DNA of 44,248 nucleotides. It comes from Sulfurimonas sp. GTDB taxonomy: Bacteria > Campylobacterota > Campylobacteria > Campylobacterales > Sulfurimonadaceae. Positions 8,237-17,320 of this stretch are shown one piece after another. The translations under genes were made by a program, and so were the position numbers. How positions within the stretch are numbered: position 1 is the first letter of the stretch; every line of letters begins with the position of its first letter. The DNA lies in contig JALSLJ010000078.1 of assembly GCA_026988315.1 (NCBI GenBank), positions 1-44,248 of the forward strand, written 5' to 3'. Under the pieces are notes generated by a model. The model did not search any database. It worked only from the letters and a program-made list of their open reading frames with translations, and was not told the origin of the DNA.

Positions 8237-9454
8237 ATGCAAATAATATCGCCTTCATTTATATACACCGCAGATAAGTTACTCCGCAACTTATCCATAG
8301 CGTATGACAAAACCATACATAAAATCGCTCCTTTAGAGGAGTTAAAAAAAGAGTTTCCAGATGCGGAAGTTACAGTTTTGCAAGAAAACTCTCTTTTAAT
8401 GCCCGGACTTATAAACGCTCATGTTCACTTAGAGTTTAGTGCCCATAAAACTGAACTAAGTTATGGTGACTTTATTAACTGGCTTTACAGTGTTATAGAA
8501 AATAGAGAAGAGCTTATTGGTGGTAGTGTCGATACAGCTATGAGAGAATCTGTTGAGAGTATGCTTGAGTCTGGGATCACAACTTTTGGTGCTGTAAGCT
8601 CACATGGAATGGATCTTGAAGCTTGTGCTAACGCTCCACAAAATGTTGTTTTTTTCAATGAACTTATCGGCTCTCAAGCCACAATGGCAGATGCACTTTT
8701 TGGTGATTTTTTATCTCGTCTGGATGCTTCAAAAGCAGTAAATAGAGATGGTTTTTATCCTGCAGTTGCTATCCACTCACCCTACTCTGTTCATCCCGTG
8801 CTTATAAAAAAAGCACTCGCTATTGTTAAAAATGAGAACCTAAAACTAACAGCTCATTTTATGGAGAGTGAAGCGGAGAGAAAGTGGTTGGATGAAAATG
8901 ATGGTGATTTTAAAGAGTTCTTTGTAAATCTTCTAAAACAAAACTCTGCTGTATCTGATTCAAAAGAATTTTTAGAACATTTTAACGATATTCCAACACT
9001 TCTTACTCATGTTGTAAAAGCAAATAAAGATGAAATCAAAACAATTTCATCAAAAAAACACACTGTCATCCACTGTCCCATTTCAAATAGACTTTTAGGC
9101 AATGGAACTCTCAATATAAAAGAGTTAAATGAGAACAATATAAGATGGATAGTAGCAACTGATGGACTAAGTTCAAACTACAAACTTGACCTATTTGAAG
9201 AGATGAAGGTCTCTTTGTTTATGCACTCGGATGCTCCGCTACTAGAGTTTGCAACTGCTCTTTTAAAAGGGGTTACAGCTCATGCAGCTGATGCACTTGG
9301 ACTCAATACAGGTGAAATTGTAGAGGGAAAAAATGCTGATATGATTGTACTTGACTTGGACAATGAACCAAATGATGAGTTAGCAATTCATTTGATACTT
9401 CATAGATATAATGTCAGTAAGGTTTATATAAATGGGGAGTTAAAGAAAAATTAG
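8237..9454 (+). CDS. mqnF: Aminofutalosine deaminase-type amidohydrolase (futalosine menaquinone pathway)
   Basis: A metal-dependent amidohydrolase placed here by position and similarity to the Campylobacter/Helicobacter enzyme (Cj0067 type) that deaminates 6-amino-6-deoxyfutalosine in menaquinone synthesis. The metal-binding HVH follows PGLINAHVHLEFSAH (His62 and His64). Further metal and substrate residues lie in LTAHFMESEAE, LLTHVVKA and ATDGLSSN (Asp). The length of 405 residues is normal. It is divergent from aroQ. Assignment to this deaminase rather than another adenosine-type deaminase (TrzA/AtzF superfamily) relies on synteny. Confidence 0.82.
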   Translation: MQIISPSFIYTADKLLRNLSIAYDKTIHKIAPLEELKKEFPDAEVTVLQENSLLMPGLINAHVHLEFSAHKTELSYGDFINWLYSVIENREELIGGSVDTAMRESVESMLESGITTFGAVSSHGMDLEACANAPQNVVFFNELIGSQATMADALFGDFLSRLDASKAVNRDGFYPAVAIHSPYSVHPVLIKKALAIVKNENLKLTAHFMESEAERKWLDENDGDFKEFFVNLLKQNSAVSDSKEFLEHFNDIPTLLTHVVKANKDEIKTISSKKHTVIHCPISNRLLGNGTLNIKELNENNIRWIVATDGLSSNYKLDLFEEMKVSLFMHSDAPLLEFATALLKGVTAHAADALGLNTGEIVEGKNADMIVLDLDNEPNDELAIHLILHRYNVSKVYINGELKKN

Positions 9455-9456
9455 CA

Positions 9457-9822
9457 CTACTTTGTTCTTACACATTCAACATATAAAGTATTTGTTTTAA
9501 CGCTGAAATGTTGATATGTTTCACTAAAACTTACAAACCATGCTGCTTTTTTATAGTGTGGGTATGTTAATGCACTCCAATAATAACTTGGATTATTTAA
9601 TGTACTCTCTCTTTTTTTAGCTTCATACGCATATTTTGCTAATTCAAAAAGATTGGGCAACCGCCAATCCTCTTTGCTATTTTTATTTAAATTTTTGCAA
9701 TACTCTACCGCTTTGTACCAATTCATTTTGTTTTTTGTAACACCCTCAAATTCTAGTTCAGCTAATGATTGTGCATAAATAATGCTAGTAAATATTAGCA
9801 AACTGAGCAGTATCTTCTTCAT
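9457..9822 (-). CDS. Small secreted DUF1566 (Lcl-like) protein
   Basis: A 121-residue exported protein. The signal peptide MKKILLSLLIFTSIIYAQS is cleaved near Ala17. The mature part shows the DUF1566/Lcl C-terminal-like pattern: WYKAVEYCKNLN, then WRLPNLFELAKYA, then YYWSALTYPHYKKAAWFVSF, ending in a conserved-looking VECVRTK. Two Cys residues could form a disulfide. Function is unknown; related domains occur in surface and adhesive proteins. It converges on the preceding deaminase gene with a 2-base gap and is divergent from sppA. Confidence 0.7.
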   Translation of the reverse strand: MKKILLSLLIFTSIIYAQSLAELEFEGVTKNKMNWYKAVEYCKNLNKNSKEDWRLPNLFELAKYAYEAKKRESTLNNPSYYWSALTYPHYKKAAWFVSFSETYQHFSVKTNTLYVECVRTK

Positions 9823-9857
9823 TCATGAACTCTTTTTTGAGAATATTTTATTCTTTC

Positions 9858-9878
9858 TTAGCTTAAAGTATTAGCTAA
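9858..9878. promoter_or_regulatory. Inverted repeat in the sppA divergent intergenic region
   Basis: TTAGCT and AGCTAA form a perfect 6-bp inverted repeat separated by 9 bases. It lies between the start of the DUF1566 gene and the -10 box of sppA (TATAAT at 9896-9901). It is positioned about 25 bases upstream of that box, so it could be a regulator binding site; a chance hairpin cannot be excluded. Confidence 0.3.
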
Positions 9879-9895
9879 ACAACACTTATTTAAGA

Positions 9896-9901
9896 TATAA
9901 T
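9896..9901 (+). promoter_or_regulatory. Probable -10 box for sppA
   Basis: A perfect TATAAT lies 26 bases before the sppA ATG. No -35 consensus is apparent, which is common for the main sigma factor in this phylum. AAAGGCCTCTTA just before the ATG supplies the ribosome-binding site. Confidence 0.5.
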
Positions 9902-9927
9902 TTCCATAATTTTACAAAGGCCTCTTA

Positions 9928-10797
9928 ATGGAACTAATCAAAAAAATATTTCTACCTATTACTTTACCAATGAGATTTATTCAAAACCACTTTAAAGCGA
10001 TGATTTTTTTGCTCATTGTGTTTTTAATATTTGCACCTGCAAGTGATGAAGATTTTACGCCACACAACCTACAACAAATCTCTTTTATAGGTCCTATTAT
10101 GGATGTTAGCGAGGTTTTAACACAGATTAATGATGCTAGCTCAGACGAACATATAAAAGGTGTTTTATTAGTTGTTGATTCCCCTGGTGGTGCTGTTGCT
10201 CCATCTGTTGAGATAGCTTATGCAATAAAAAGACTCAAAGAGAAAAAGCCAGTTGTTGTATATGCAAGTGGGACACTCGCTAGTGGGAGTTACTACGCTA
10301 GTATATGGGCAAATGAAATCATAGCGAATCCAGGTTCAATGGTTGGTAGTATTGGTGTTATTATGCAAGGAGCAGATTTAAGTGAAGTTATGAGTAAAAT
10401 CGGTATAAAAACGCAAACTGTTCAAGCTGGAAAATACAAAAAAGTTGGCACTACTGATAGAGAGTGGAAACCATATGAAATAAATGAACTCAATAAAGTT
10501 ATCCAAGGCACATACGATATGTTTACTCAAGATGTTGCAAATGCAAGAGGGCTAGACTTTAACAAAAGAGATCTTTATGCAAACGCTCATATATTTACAG
10601 CTTCTCAAGCAGTAGAGGTGGGATTAGTTGATAGTGTTGGTGTTAGCTATGATGCAAAGCAAAAACTCATTGAACTCAGTGGGGTCAAAGAACCATTATG
10701 GAATAAGGAGAATAGATTTGACAAACTTATCAAGAAACTATCTGCTTCAGCAGCGATGAATATCTACACCCATTTTCCATCTTTAGTTTTAAAGTAA
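9928..10797 (+). CDS. sppA: Signal peptide peptidase SppA, short form (S49 family)
   Basis: An inner-membrane serine protease that degrades cleaved signal peptides. One N-terminal membrane helix (about 23-38) anchors it, with the catalytic domain in the periplasm. The nucleophile is Ser121 in ASGSYYAS and the general base is Lys169 in QAGKYKKVG, giving the Ser/Lys dyad. VDSPGGAV (83-90) is the conserved oxyanion-region loop, and PGSMVGSIGV follows. The 289-residue length is the single-domain type that assembles as an oligomer. It occupies the same position next to the deaminase gene as in C. jejuni. Confidence 0.93.
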   Translation: MELIKKIFLPITLPMRFIQNHFKAMIFLLIVFLIFAPASDEDFTPHNLQQISFIGPIMDVSEVLTQINDASSDEHIKGVLLVVDSPGGAVAPSVEIAYAIKRLKEKKPVVVYASGTLASGSYYASIWANEIIANPGSMVGSIGVIMQGADLSEVMSKIGIKTQTVQAGKYKKVGTTDREWKPYEINELNKVIQGTYDMFTQDVANARGLDFNKRDLYANAHIFTASQAVEVGLVDSVGVSYDAKQKLIELSGVKEPLWNKENRFDKLIKKLSASAAMNIYTHFPSLVLK

Positions 10798-10874
10798 AAA
10801 GCAATCTTTTACCACTCTATTGTCACTTTTATTAAGTATAATAAATTCAATATATATACTCGGAGGTATAATAG

Positions 10875-13073
10875 ATGCTCAATTGTGAAAATATTTACCA
10901 AAGTACCAAACAATCTATAGAGAGAAAATCATCTTCTATTTTAATTATAGAAGCTTCTAAAACCATAAGCGATACAATCTTTGTAGCCTTATCAAAAAAT
11001 AAAAACAACCATGCAGAGGTTGTAAGTGACTTAGAGACAGCAAAAGAGCTATTTTTAAAAAATGACTATGATTTTGTAATTATGAACTTAAATATTTCTC
11101 TTAAAACTCCAGACAATTTAATCCAAGAGATTGCAATTCACTCCAATGCTAAGACAATCGTTCTAACAGACAAAGAAGATATACAAGTGCGTGAAAATCT
11201 CTTTCATAGTGGTGTATTGGATTATATAGTTATGGGGAACGATTTTTCATTTGTCATAAACTCTATTGAACACACTATAAGAGCAATAGAGGGTAATGTT
11301 GGAAGTAGTATTTTACTTATCAATGATTCTATTAGCATATATAAACAAATTGAAAAAATTCTTCAAATGAGAAACTATAAAGTTTTAACGGCCTCATCTG
11401 CTGATGAATGCTATCATATTTTCAAAAAGAACAATATAAATACCATTATTCTCGACATAGATTTTTCCAAAAATAATGGTTTTAATTTACTTAAGGAGAT
11501 AAAAGACAAAAAGGAATTATGCCACATCCCCGTGATCATTGTATCAAAAGAGCGAAACCCTGAACTACTAAGATCATCACTAAGAAGTGGTGCTTCAGAT
11601 TTTATTGCAAAGCCATTTAATGTAGAGGAGCTAACTCTAAAGATTGGTTTAGCAGTCCAAACAAATAAAAATTTTACAGAGGTTCTTTGCACTAAGAAGA
11701 TACTTGATGAATATAAAGATGCGATAGACGATAGTGCTTTTGTAAGCAAAACAAATTTAAAAGGGATAATCACCTATGTCAACGATATGTTTTGTGAAAT
11801 CTCTGGATACACGAGAGATGAACTACTTGGTTCTCATCATAATATAGTTAGACATCCAGATATGGACTCAAGTATATTTACAGAGATGTGGAAAACTATA
11901 CAATCCAAAAAGATCTGGAAAGGTATCATAAAAAACAAGAAAAAAGATGGTTCATCGTACTATGTAAAAAGTGTTATACATCCTATTGTTAGTGCTGATG
12001 GGAATATTATAGAATATATTGCAATTCGAACAGATATAACAGAACTTGAGTCATACAAACAAATTTTACAAAAGGAGCTCAAAGTTTCTAGTAACAATTT
12101 TCATTATTTTAAACAATACGAAAATGCTATTGATACTTTTGTGGCTGTAATCAAAACAGATATAAACAATAACATCACCTATATAAATCAAAATTTTTCT
12201 CAATTAAGTGGGTATAAAGAGGAGGAACTATTAGGGGTAAACTGTCAAATTCTTCGTAGTTCAAAACATATAAAAAATGGGGACTGTGAAAAAATTTTAA
12301 AAAATTTACAAAAGAAAAAAACCATACAGTTTCTTTTTGAAAATAAGAAAAAAAATAAAAGAAAATATTTTACTGAAACAACAATATATCCACTCCTAGA
12401 TGACAACGGAAATATTGTAGATTTTCTTCATCTTATGTTTGATGTCACACAAATAATAAACATCCACAAAGAACTTGAAGATACACAAAAAGAGATTGTT
12501 CATAAACTAGGAGCAGTAGGAGAGAGTCGCTCAGAGGAAACAGGCAATCATGTAAAGCGGGTTGCAGAGTATTCAAAACAGCTTGCTATGCTTTATGGAC
12601 TAGAAGAAAAAGCAGCAAATCTTCTTTATGTAGCATCACCCATGCATGATATTGGAAAGGTTGGAATCCCAGACTCCATACTTAACAAACCAGCAAAATT
12701 AACAAAAGAGGAGTTTGAGATTATGAAAACTCACAGTGAGATAGGGTACAGTATTCTGAAAAATTCAAAACGCCCTATCCTAAAAGCAGCTTCAATTATC
12801 TCATATCAACATCACGAAAAATATGATGGAAGTGGATATCCTCGTGGACTATCTGCAAAACAGATTCATATTTTTGGTCGTATTACAGCTATTGCTGATG
12901 TTTTTGATGCTCTAGGGAGCGATAGAACCTATAAGAAAGCTTGGAGATTAGACAAAATTCTTGACCTTTTAGAAAAAGAGAAAGGGAAGCACTTTGATCC
13001 TGAACTCATCGACCTATTTATAAATAATCTCAATATATTTCTAAAAGTGAGAGATAGATTTAAAGATATTTAA
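10875..13073 (+). CDS. Double-REC, double-PAS, HD-GYP response regulator (predicted c-di-GMP phosphodiesterase)
   Basis: Domains in order: REC1 (about 20-130), REC2 (145-258), PAS1 (275-390), PAS2 (405-515) and HD-GYP (520-720). In REC1 the phosphoacceptor position is Asn (VIMNLNISL), so it is probably not phosphorylated. REC2 keeps its Asp (ILDIDF) and the Lys of AKPF. PAS1 carries NIVRHPDMD and KKDGSSYYV, resembling Aer-type redox PAS domains. The HD-GYP part has GNHVKRV, MHDIGKVGIP, HHEKYDGSGYP and TAIADVFDAL, so the metal centre and GYP motif are intact. No membrane helix is seen, so it is cytoplasmic. GGAGG stands before the ATG. It is a single gene with no kinase next to it. Confidence 0.9.
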   Translation: MLNCENIYQSTKQSIERKSSSILIIEASKTISDTIFVALSKNKNNHAEVVSDLETAKELFLKNDYDFVIMNLNISLKTPDNLIQEIAIHSNAKTIVLTDKEDIQVRENLFHSGVLDYIVMGNDFSFVINSIEHTIRAIEGNVGSSILLINDSISIYKQIEKILQMRNYKVLTASSADECYHIFKKNNINTIILDIDFSKNNGFNLLKEIKDKKELCHIPVIIVSKERNPELLRSSLRSGASDFIAKPFNVEELTLKIGLAVQTNKNFTEVLCTKKILDEYKDAIDDSAFVSKTNLKGIITYVNDMFCEISGYTRDELLGSHHNIVRHPDMDSSIFTEMWKTIQSKKIWKGIIKNKKKDGSSYYVKSVIHPIVSADGNIIEYIAIRTDITELESYKQILQKELKVSSNNFHYFKQYENAIDTFVAVIKTDINNNITYINQNFSQLSGYKEEELLGVNCQILRSSKHIKNGDCEKILKNLQKKKTIQFLFENKKKNKRKYFTETTIYPLLDDNGNIVDFLHLMFDVTQIINIHKELEDTQKEIVHKLGAVGESRSEETGNHVKRVAEYSKQLAMLYGLEEKAANLLYVASPMHDIGKVGIPDSILNKPAKLTKEEFEIMKTHSEIGYSILKNSKRPILKAASIISYQHHEKYDGSGYPRGLSAKQIHIFGRITAIADVFDALGSDRTYKKAWRLDKILDLLEKEKGKHFDPELIDLFINNLNIFLKVRDRFKDI

Positions 13074-13093
13074 GGGCACCTCTAAATCTATCT
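13052..13093. terminator. Convergent bidirectional hairpin between the HD-GYP gene and batD
   Basis: AGATAGATTTA and TAAATCTATCT form a perfect 11-bp inverted repeat around a 20-base loop. It overlaps the last codons of both convergent genes: the HD-GYP stop lies in the loop and the batD stop lies in one arm. A run of T follows on the plus strand at 13102-13108. It is best read as a shared terminator, although the T-run is displaced from the stem. Confidence 0.5.
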
Positions 13094-14515
13094 TATATCA
13101 TATTTTTTAAGAATCTCTTTTATCTCCTTTTTTTCTACCTCTATCTTCTCTCCACTATAGATATTTTTCTCTAAAATATCTACTATTTTTTGCACTCTAG
13201 TATCATCCTTATATGGAAAAAGTTTCATTATAAGAACTTTTGGATCCTTTATAGAGACTTGCTTCTCTTTGTTTAAAATCTTCCATGGTCTTAGCAACAT
13301 CACAAAGACACCCAAAACAACACCCCCCACAAATGCCAACATAATCCAAAGAGTATCTACACCACTTTTTAATTCATCTGCAGAATTATTTATCTCTGTA
13401 TCTTTATCTACTTCTCTTTTTATTGTAAGCTCTTGACTTTGTTTTGCGCCATTTACTTTTATAGCTATAGGCTTTGTTTGTATAGTTTGAATCTTTGATG
13501 TGTTTGGGTTAAAAAATTTTAAAGTAAATGGTGGAATTGTAAAATCTTTATCAGAAACCAATGCAATTTTTTGAGATAATTTAGCACCACGAATACGAAT
13601 CTTTTCATCAAATGAGTTTACACCATCTATATATGGCTTAAATGTTTTTACATCCTCTAAGTTTCCAACCCCTTTTACTTCAATATTTACATTTACCGCT
13701 TCGTTTACATTGATGGTTTTTTTATCTACTGCTGCACTTATAGTAAAATCGCCAACTAAATCTACTCCTGCTGGTAGTGCTTTTACTTTGATACTCAGTT
13801 CATTTGAGAAATATGTTCTCCACTTAATTTGTGGTATCCATGCTCCCCAACTATCTTTTCCTGCATCTCTAGATGCTATCTTCATCTGTGCTGGAGTGAT
13901 TTTTTGCACACCCTCTCTTTGTGCAGATACAACATAAGAGAGTTTTGTAATTGTGTAATCACCTTGCTCATAACGCTGGGAATCTTTTTCCTCTTTCACC
14001 CAAAGACCTTTCAACTCCGGCGGAACAAATTTAGAGTCAACTGCATTCGCACCTGATCTTTGCTTAAAGAGTAGCACTATCTCAAACTCCTCACCAACAA
14101 AAACTTCCTTTTTAGAACTTTGAAGTATAAGCACAAAATCTGAATCTTTTGCGACATCCATAGCTTTTACTTTGACCTTTATAGGTTTTGTAAGTTCAGT
14201 AACTCCATCTATCTCAATCTCTATGGGCTTAATAGTACAACTTTTTTGAGGTGTAAACTCATAGTTTAGTATATAACTTTTTTTATACTCCCCATTGACT
14301 ATCTGGATACTTGTTGAAGAGCCACTAGATGTAACATCTGAGTCACACAGAGTATAGATTGTTGGTCGTTTTACATTTTCGCCAGATACCTCTAGGTGTA
14401 AGGTTACTGCATCACCCAAAGTTACAGTTTTAGTGCTGACACTTGCAGTAACTCCTCCATACAAGGCATATGGAATTAGCAATAGTAAAGATATTAGTTT
14501 ACCAAGGTTTATCAT
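13088..14515 (-). CDS. batD: BatD family protein (first Bat set)
   Basis: A membrane-anchored periplasmic protein of the Bat system, once linked to aerotolerance in Bacteroides. I chose the ATG at 14515, which has AGAGG upstream and opens a signal peptide (INLGKLISLLLLIPYALYGG). Two Ig-like BatD repeats follow (TASVSTKTVTLGDAVTLHLEV and a second unit with VDKKTINVNEAVNVNIEVKG). A membrane helix lies at about 390-412 (WIMLAFVGGVVLGVFVMLL), and a basic/acidic cytoplasmic tail of about 60 residues ends the 475-residue protein. It overlaps the end of batBC by 17 bases. Confidence 0.85.
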   Translation of the reverse strand: MINLGKLISLLLLIPYALYGGVTASVSTKTVTLGDAVTLHLEVSGENVKRPTIYTLCDSDVTSSGSSTSIQIVNGEYKKSYILNYEFTPQKSCTIKPIEIEIDGVTELTKPIKVKVKAMDVAKDSDFVLILQSSKKEVFVGEEFEIVLLFKQRSGANAVDSKFVPPELKGLWVKEEKDSQRYEQGDYTITKLSYVVSAQREGVQKITPAQMKIASRDAGKDSWGAWIPQIKWRTYFSNELSIKVKALPAGVDLVGDFTISAAVDKKTINVNEAVNVNIEVKGVGNLEDVKTFKPYIDGVNSFDEKIRIRGAKLSQKIALVSDKDFTIPPFTLKFFNPNTSKIQTIQTKPIAIKVNGAKQSQELTIKREVDKDTEINNSADELKSGVDTLWIMLAFVGGVVLGVFVMLLRPWKILNKEKQVSIKDPKVLIMKLFPYKDDTRVQKIVDILEKNIYSGEKIEVEKKEIKEILKKYDIR

Positions 14516-16394
14516 TTGTATCGTCCTCTTTAGGTTTAGAATCATTGAGCATATAGATATATGTAGAGTGTTGCTTATTTAACTCTCCAAGCCATTTTTG
14601 CTCTTCTGCATCGCTCATCTCCATAGGTTGGGTATTTTGCGGTGCAGATGATGAAGATGTTTTGTTATCTTCTTCTTTATCAAGCTCATCTAATTCAGGT
14701 TTTGATTTTTGCTCATCTTTTGTTTCATTATTCTCTTGGCTTTTATCTGAATCCTCTTTTTTATTATCTTCATCAGATTTTTGCCCTTTATCTTCTTTTT
14801 GTGAATTCTCTTTTTTCTCATCAGATTTTTCTTTATCTTGTGAATCCTCACTTGATGATTCATCTTTATTTTCAGATTTATCACCATCTTTTGACTCTTT
14901 ATTATCGTCATTTTCTTTGTTCTTATCTTTGTTCTTATCTTTGTCTTGTTTTTTATCTTTTTCATCATTTTGCTCATCATCTTTTGAGTCTTGCTCTTGC
15001 TCTTTGAGAAGTTTTTTAACAGCTTCTAAATTTTCTCTCGTTTGTTCATCTTCTTTTATCTTAAGTGATTTCTCATAAATCTCTACTGCTTTTTGAAGAT
15101 TTTCTACATCTCCCTGTTTTGCATAAGAGTTTCCCATATTGGAAAAGTTTTTAGCTCTTAAATCCTTGTTTTCAAAAGTAGCTTTTTCATAAGACTCTAT
15201 CGCCTTAGTATAATCCTCTTGTTTGTAAAAAGCATTCCCTGCATTATAGTAACTCTCGCCATTGTTAGTTTTTTCAGCATAGTTTTTATATAGAGTTGCT
15301 GCTTTAGCATAGTCTTGTGCATCATAAGCCTCTTTCGCCTCTTGTAGCTCCATAAAATCAAACACTCCAGCCTTAACATCCGCAGTTGTAAAAAGAAGAA
15401 CAAAAAGTATGAAAATAGATGGTAAGTTTACAACCTCTCTCTTACTCATAGAACTCGTAGCAATTAGTAGAATAAACAATGCTAAACCAAGTGGAAAATA
15501 AAAAAGTGGTATATATCTTGGGATCTCTTCACTCTTTAGCTCTTTTTTATCTGCTATACTTTCTATCTCTTGTAACATTGTTTTTATATCTTCATTGGAT
15601 GTTGAATTCTCTATATAGACACCACCTGTAGCAGTTGCTAACTCAGATATATTCTCATTGAGTTTGGAGATAATTATGTTTCCTTTTTCTTTTATAAAAC
15701 TTCCATTTGCAAGTTTGATTGGTGCACCCTTAAGCGTTCCAAGACCTAAAACAAAGACCACTATATCATGCTCTTTTGCAATTTCAATCTCTTTGGAGAA
15801 ATCACTTTTATCGCCACCATCGCTCAAAATAAGAAGATATTTTTTACCCTCTTTATTGAGTGATTTGTTAACAACATCAAGCATGGACAAGAAGTTAGTA
15901 CCCTTTTCTGTAATGGAATCTGTATCTAACTGCGATAGTAAAAATTCAACTGCACTATGGTCAAAACTAAGAGGTGATACAAGATAAGAGTTTTTTGCAA
16001 AAGCAATTACCCCAACCCTTTCATTTGGAGCCATTCTTAAAAGATCTAAAGCTTTTTGTTTTGCCAATTTTAAGCGGTTTGGATACACATCCTCCCCTAG
16101 CATTGAGTCTGAAATATCTAACGCTATCATAATATCTGCACTTTTAGCTTTTATGGTTATGGTGCCCTCATTTATTACAGGTTGTGCGAGGGCTACAATC
16201 ATCAAAAATCCTACCAAAAACATCAAAGCATTTCTTGCTTTTAAAGTTAAAGTATTTGCGCTCACACGAAGCTTATCTATTACCTCTTGAGAGAAAAAAT
16301 GCTCTTGTGATTCTTTTTGAGTAAGTAAAAGACCAAAAAGTATAAAAAGTGGAGGGAGCATATAGTATAAAAACTCTGGATGTAAAAAACTCAT
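14499..16394 (-). CDS. BatB/BatC fusion: VWA domain, TPRs and a charged low-complexity tail (first set)
   Basis: An inner-membrane protein combining BatB and BatC. Two N-terminal membrane helices (about 8-25 and 55-72) precede a VWA domain whose MIDAS motif is intact (D93-I-S95-D-S97). Two helices follow near 290-350, then TPR units at about 360-455 (AKAATLYKNYAEKTNNGESY, YTKAIESYEKATFEN). Residues about 470-600 are almost entirely Lys, Asp, Glu, Ser, Asn and Gln. The C-terminus is NDKPW, matching the -KPW end of the paralogue at 24350. Its ATG overlaps the batA stop by 4 bases. It probably binds metal-dependent ligands on the periplasmic or cytoplasmic face. Confidence 0.88.
   Translation of the reverse strand: MSFLHPEFLYYMLPPLFILFGLLLTQKESQEHFFSQEVIDKLRVSANTLTLKARNALMFLVGFLMIVALAQPVINEGTITIKAKSADIMIALDISDSMLGEDVYPNRLKLAKQKALDLLRMAPNERVGVIAFAKNSYLVSPLSFDHSAVEFLLSQLDTDSITEKGTNFLSMLDVVNKSLNKEGKKYLLILSDGGDKSDFSKEIEIAKEHDIVVFVLGLGTLKGAPIKLANGSFIKEKGNIIISKLNENISELATATGGVYIENSTSNEDIKTMLQEIESIADKKELKSEEIPRYIPLFYFPLGLALFILLIATSSMSKREVVNLPSIFILFVLLFTTADVKAGVFDFMELQEAKEAYDAQDYAKAATLYKNYAEKTNNGESYYNAGNAFYKQEDYTKAIESYEKATFENKDLRAKNFSNMGNSYAKQGDVENLQKAVEIYEKSLKIKEDEQTRENLEAVKKLLKEQEQDSKDDEQNDEKDKKQDKDKNKDKNKENDDNKESKDGDKSENKDESSSEDSQDKEKSDEKKENSQKEDKGQKSDEDNKKEDSDKSQENNETKDEQKSKPELDELDKEEDNKTSSSSAPQNTQPMEMSDAEEQKWLGELNKQHSTYIYMLNDSKPKEDDTNDKPW
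14650..15010 (-). repeat. Low-complexity coding tract in batBC
   Basis: This stretch encodes the Asp/Lys/Glu/Ser/Asn-rich tail of BatBC, including short near-perfect repeats such as DKNKDKNKE (around 14915-14950, TTGTTCTTATCT repeated). Because it is so biased, several other frames stay open here; these are not genes. Confidence 0.75.
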
Positions 16395-17320
16395 GCATAG
16401 CCCCTTTTATTTCTTAAATATGTATATAACATCAAAGATATTAATGCTATAAAAAGAGGATACACATAGTAGTATTTCAAATATGTAAAACTCTCACTTT
16501 TTATCTCTGATTTTTCAAGTTCATCTATCTTTTTATATACCTCTTGAAGTTCTGTGGCAGTTGATGCTCCAAAAGCAACTCCACCTGTCTCTCTAGCTAT
16601 CTCTACAAGAGCTTTTCTATTGTATTCATGTGGTAATCCAATCCCTATTGGGTAAACTTTTATCCCCTCTTTTTTAGCCAGCTCAATGGCTATATCTACA
16701 GGAATTTTATCTATCTCTGGAGTGGAGTATCCATCCGTCAAAAGTATAATCACCTTAGAGTTTGATTCAGTCATCTTTAAAAGGTTTACCCCCTGAGCCA
16801 AAGATGTGTAAAGTGCTGTATATTTTCCAGCCATTGCAATTTGAAGTTGTGAGACAATACGGCTTAAAATATTTTCATCATAAGTAAGAGGCGATGCGAT
16901 AAAAGAATACTCACCAAAAACTACTAAACCTATGTTATCATTGATACGCTGGAGGATAAAATCACTTACTATCTCTTTGACAACATCAAATCTATTTAAA
17001 GATGGATTGTCAGTGTCAAATCCCTCTGCTCGCATCGATTGAGAAGCATCCAAGATAAGTGCTATTTCATATCCATCTTTTGGTTCAACTTCATATGGCT
17101 CATCTTTTACAGGTGACATTAATGCAAGTATCATCATAACAATCGCTATCCATTTTAGAAAAAAGAGTAAACTTGAACTCGAAACAGCAGTTTTTAAAAA
17201 CTGCTGAGTATGGGGAAAATAGATAGACTGTAATCTCATTTTACAAAGTGTCGCACAGGCTATAAAAAAGAAAATTACAAATGCTAAACGAGGAAATTCA
17301 AAATAAAGACCATCAAACAT
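16391..17320 (-). CDS. batA: BatA family VWA protein (first set)
   Basis: An inner-membrane von Willebrand A protein. I chose the ATG at 17320, within the upstream gene's last codons and preceded by AAAGAG, because the protein then starts MFDGLYFEFP like BatA family N-termini; an earlier TTG would add 8 residues. Membrane helices lie at about 10-26 and 52-70, followed by a VWA domain with the MIDAS D91-A-S93-Q-S95, a Thr-region TALYTSLAQG and the Asp stretch ILLTDGYST. A C-terminal helix follows (YYVYPLFIALISLMLYTYL). The product has 309 residues. It partners BatB-type proteins and MoxR in known operons. Confidence 0.88.
   Translation of the reverse strand: MFDGLYFEFPRLAFVIFFFIACATLCKMRLQSIYFPHTQQFLKTAVSSSSLLFFLKWIAIVMMILALMSPVKDEPYEVEPKDGYEIALILDASQSMRAEGFDTDNPSLNRFDVVKEIVSDFILQRINDNIGLVVFGEYSFIASPLTYDENILSRIVSQLQIAMAGKYTALYTSLAQGVNLLKMTESNSKVIILLTDGYSTPEIDKIPVDIAIELAKKEGIKVYPIGIGLPHEYNRKALVEIARETGGVAFGASTATELQEVYKKIDELEKSEIKSESFTYLKYYYVYPLFIALISLMLYTYLRNKRGYA

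Noticed and set aside
14642-15078. Several long Ser/Leu/Phe-rich frames on the plus strand and a Lys/Met-rich frame on the minus strand
   Set aside because: They mirror the low-complexity charged tail of BatBC; no start signals or recognisable domains.
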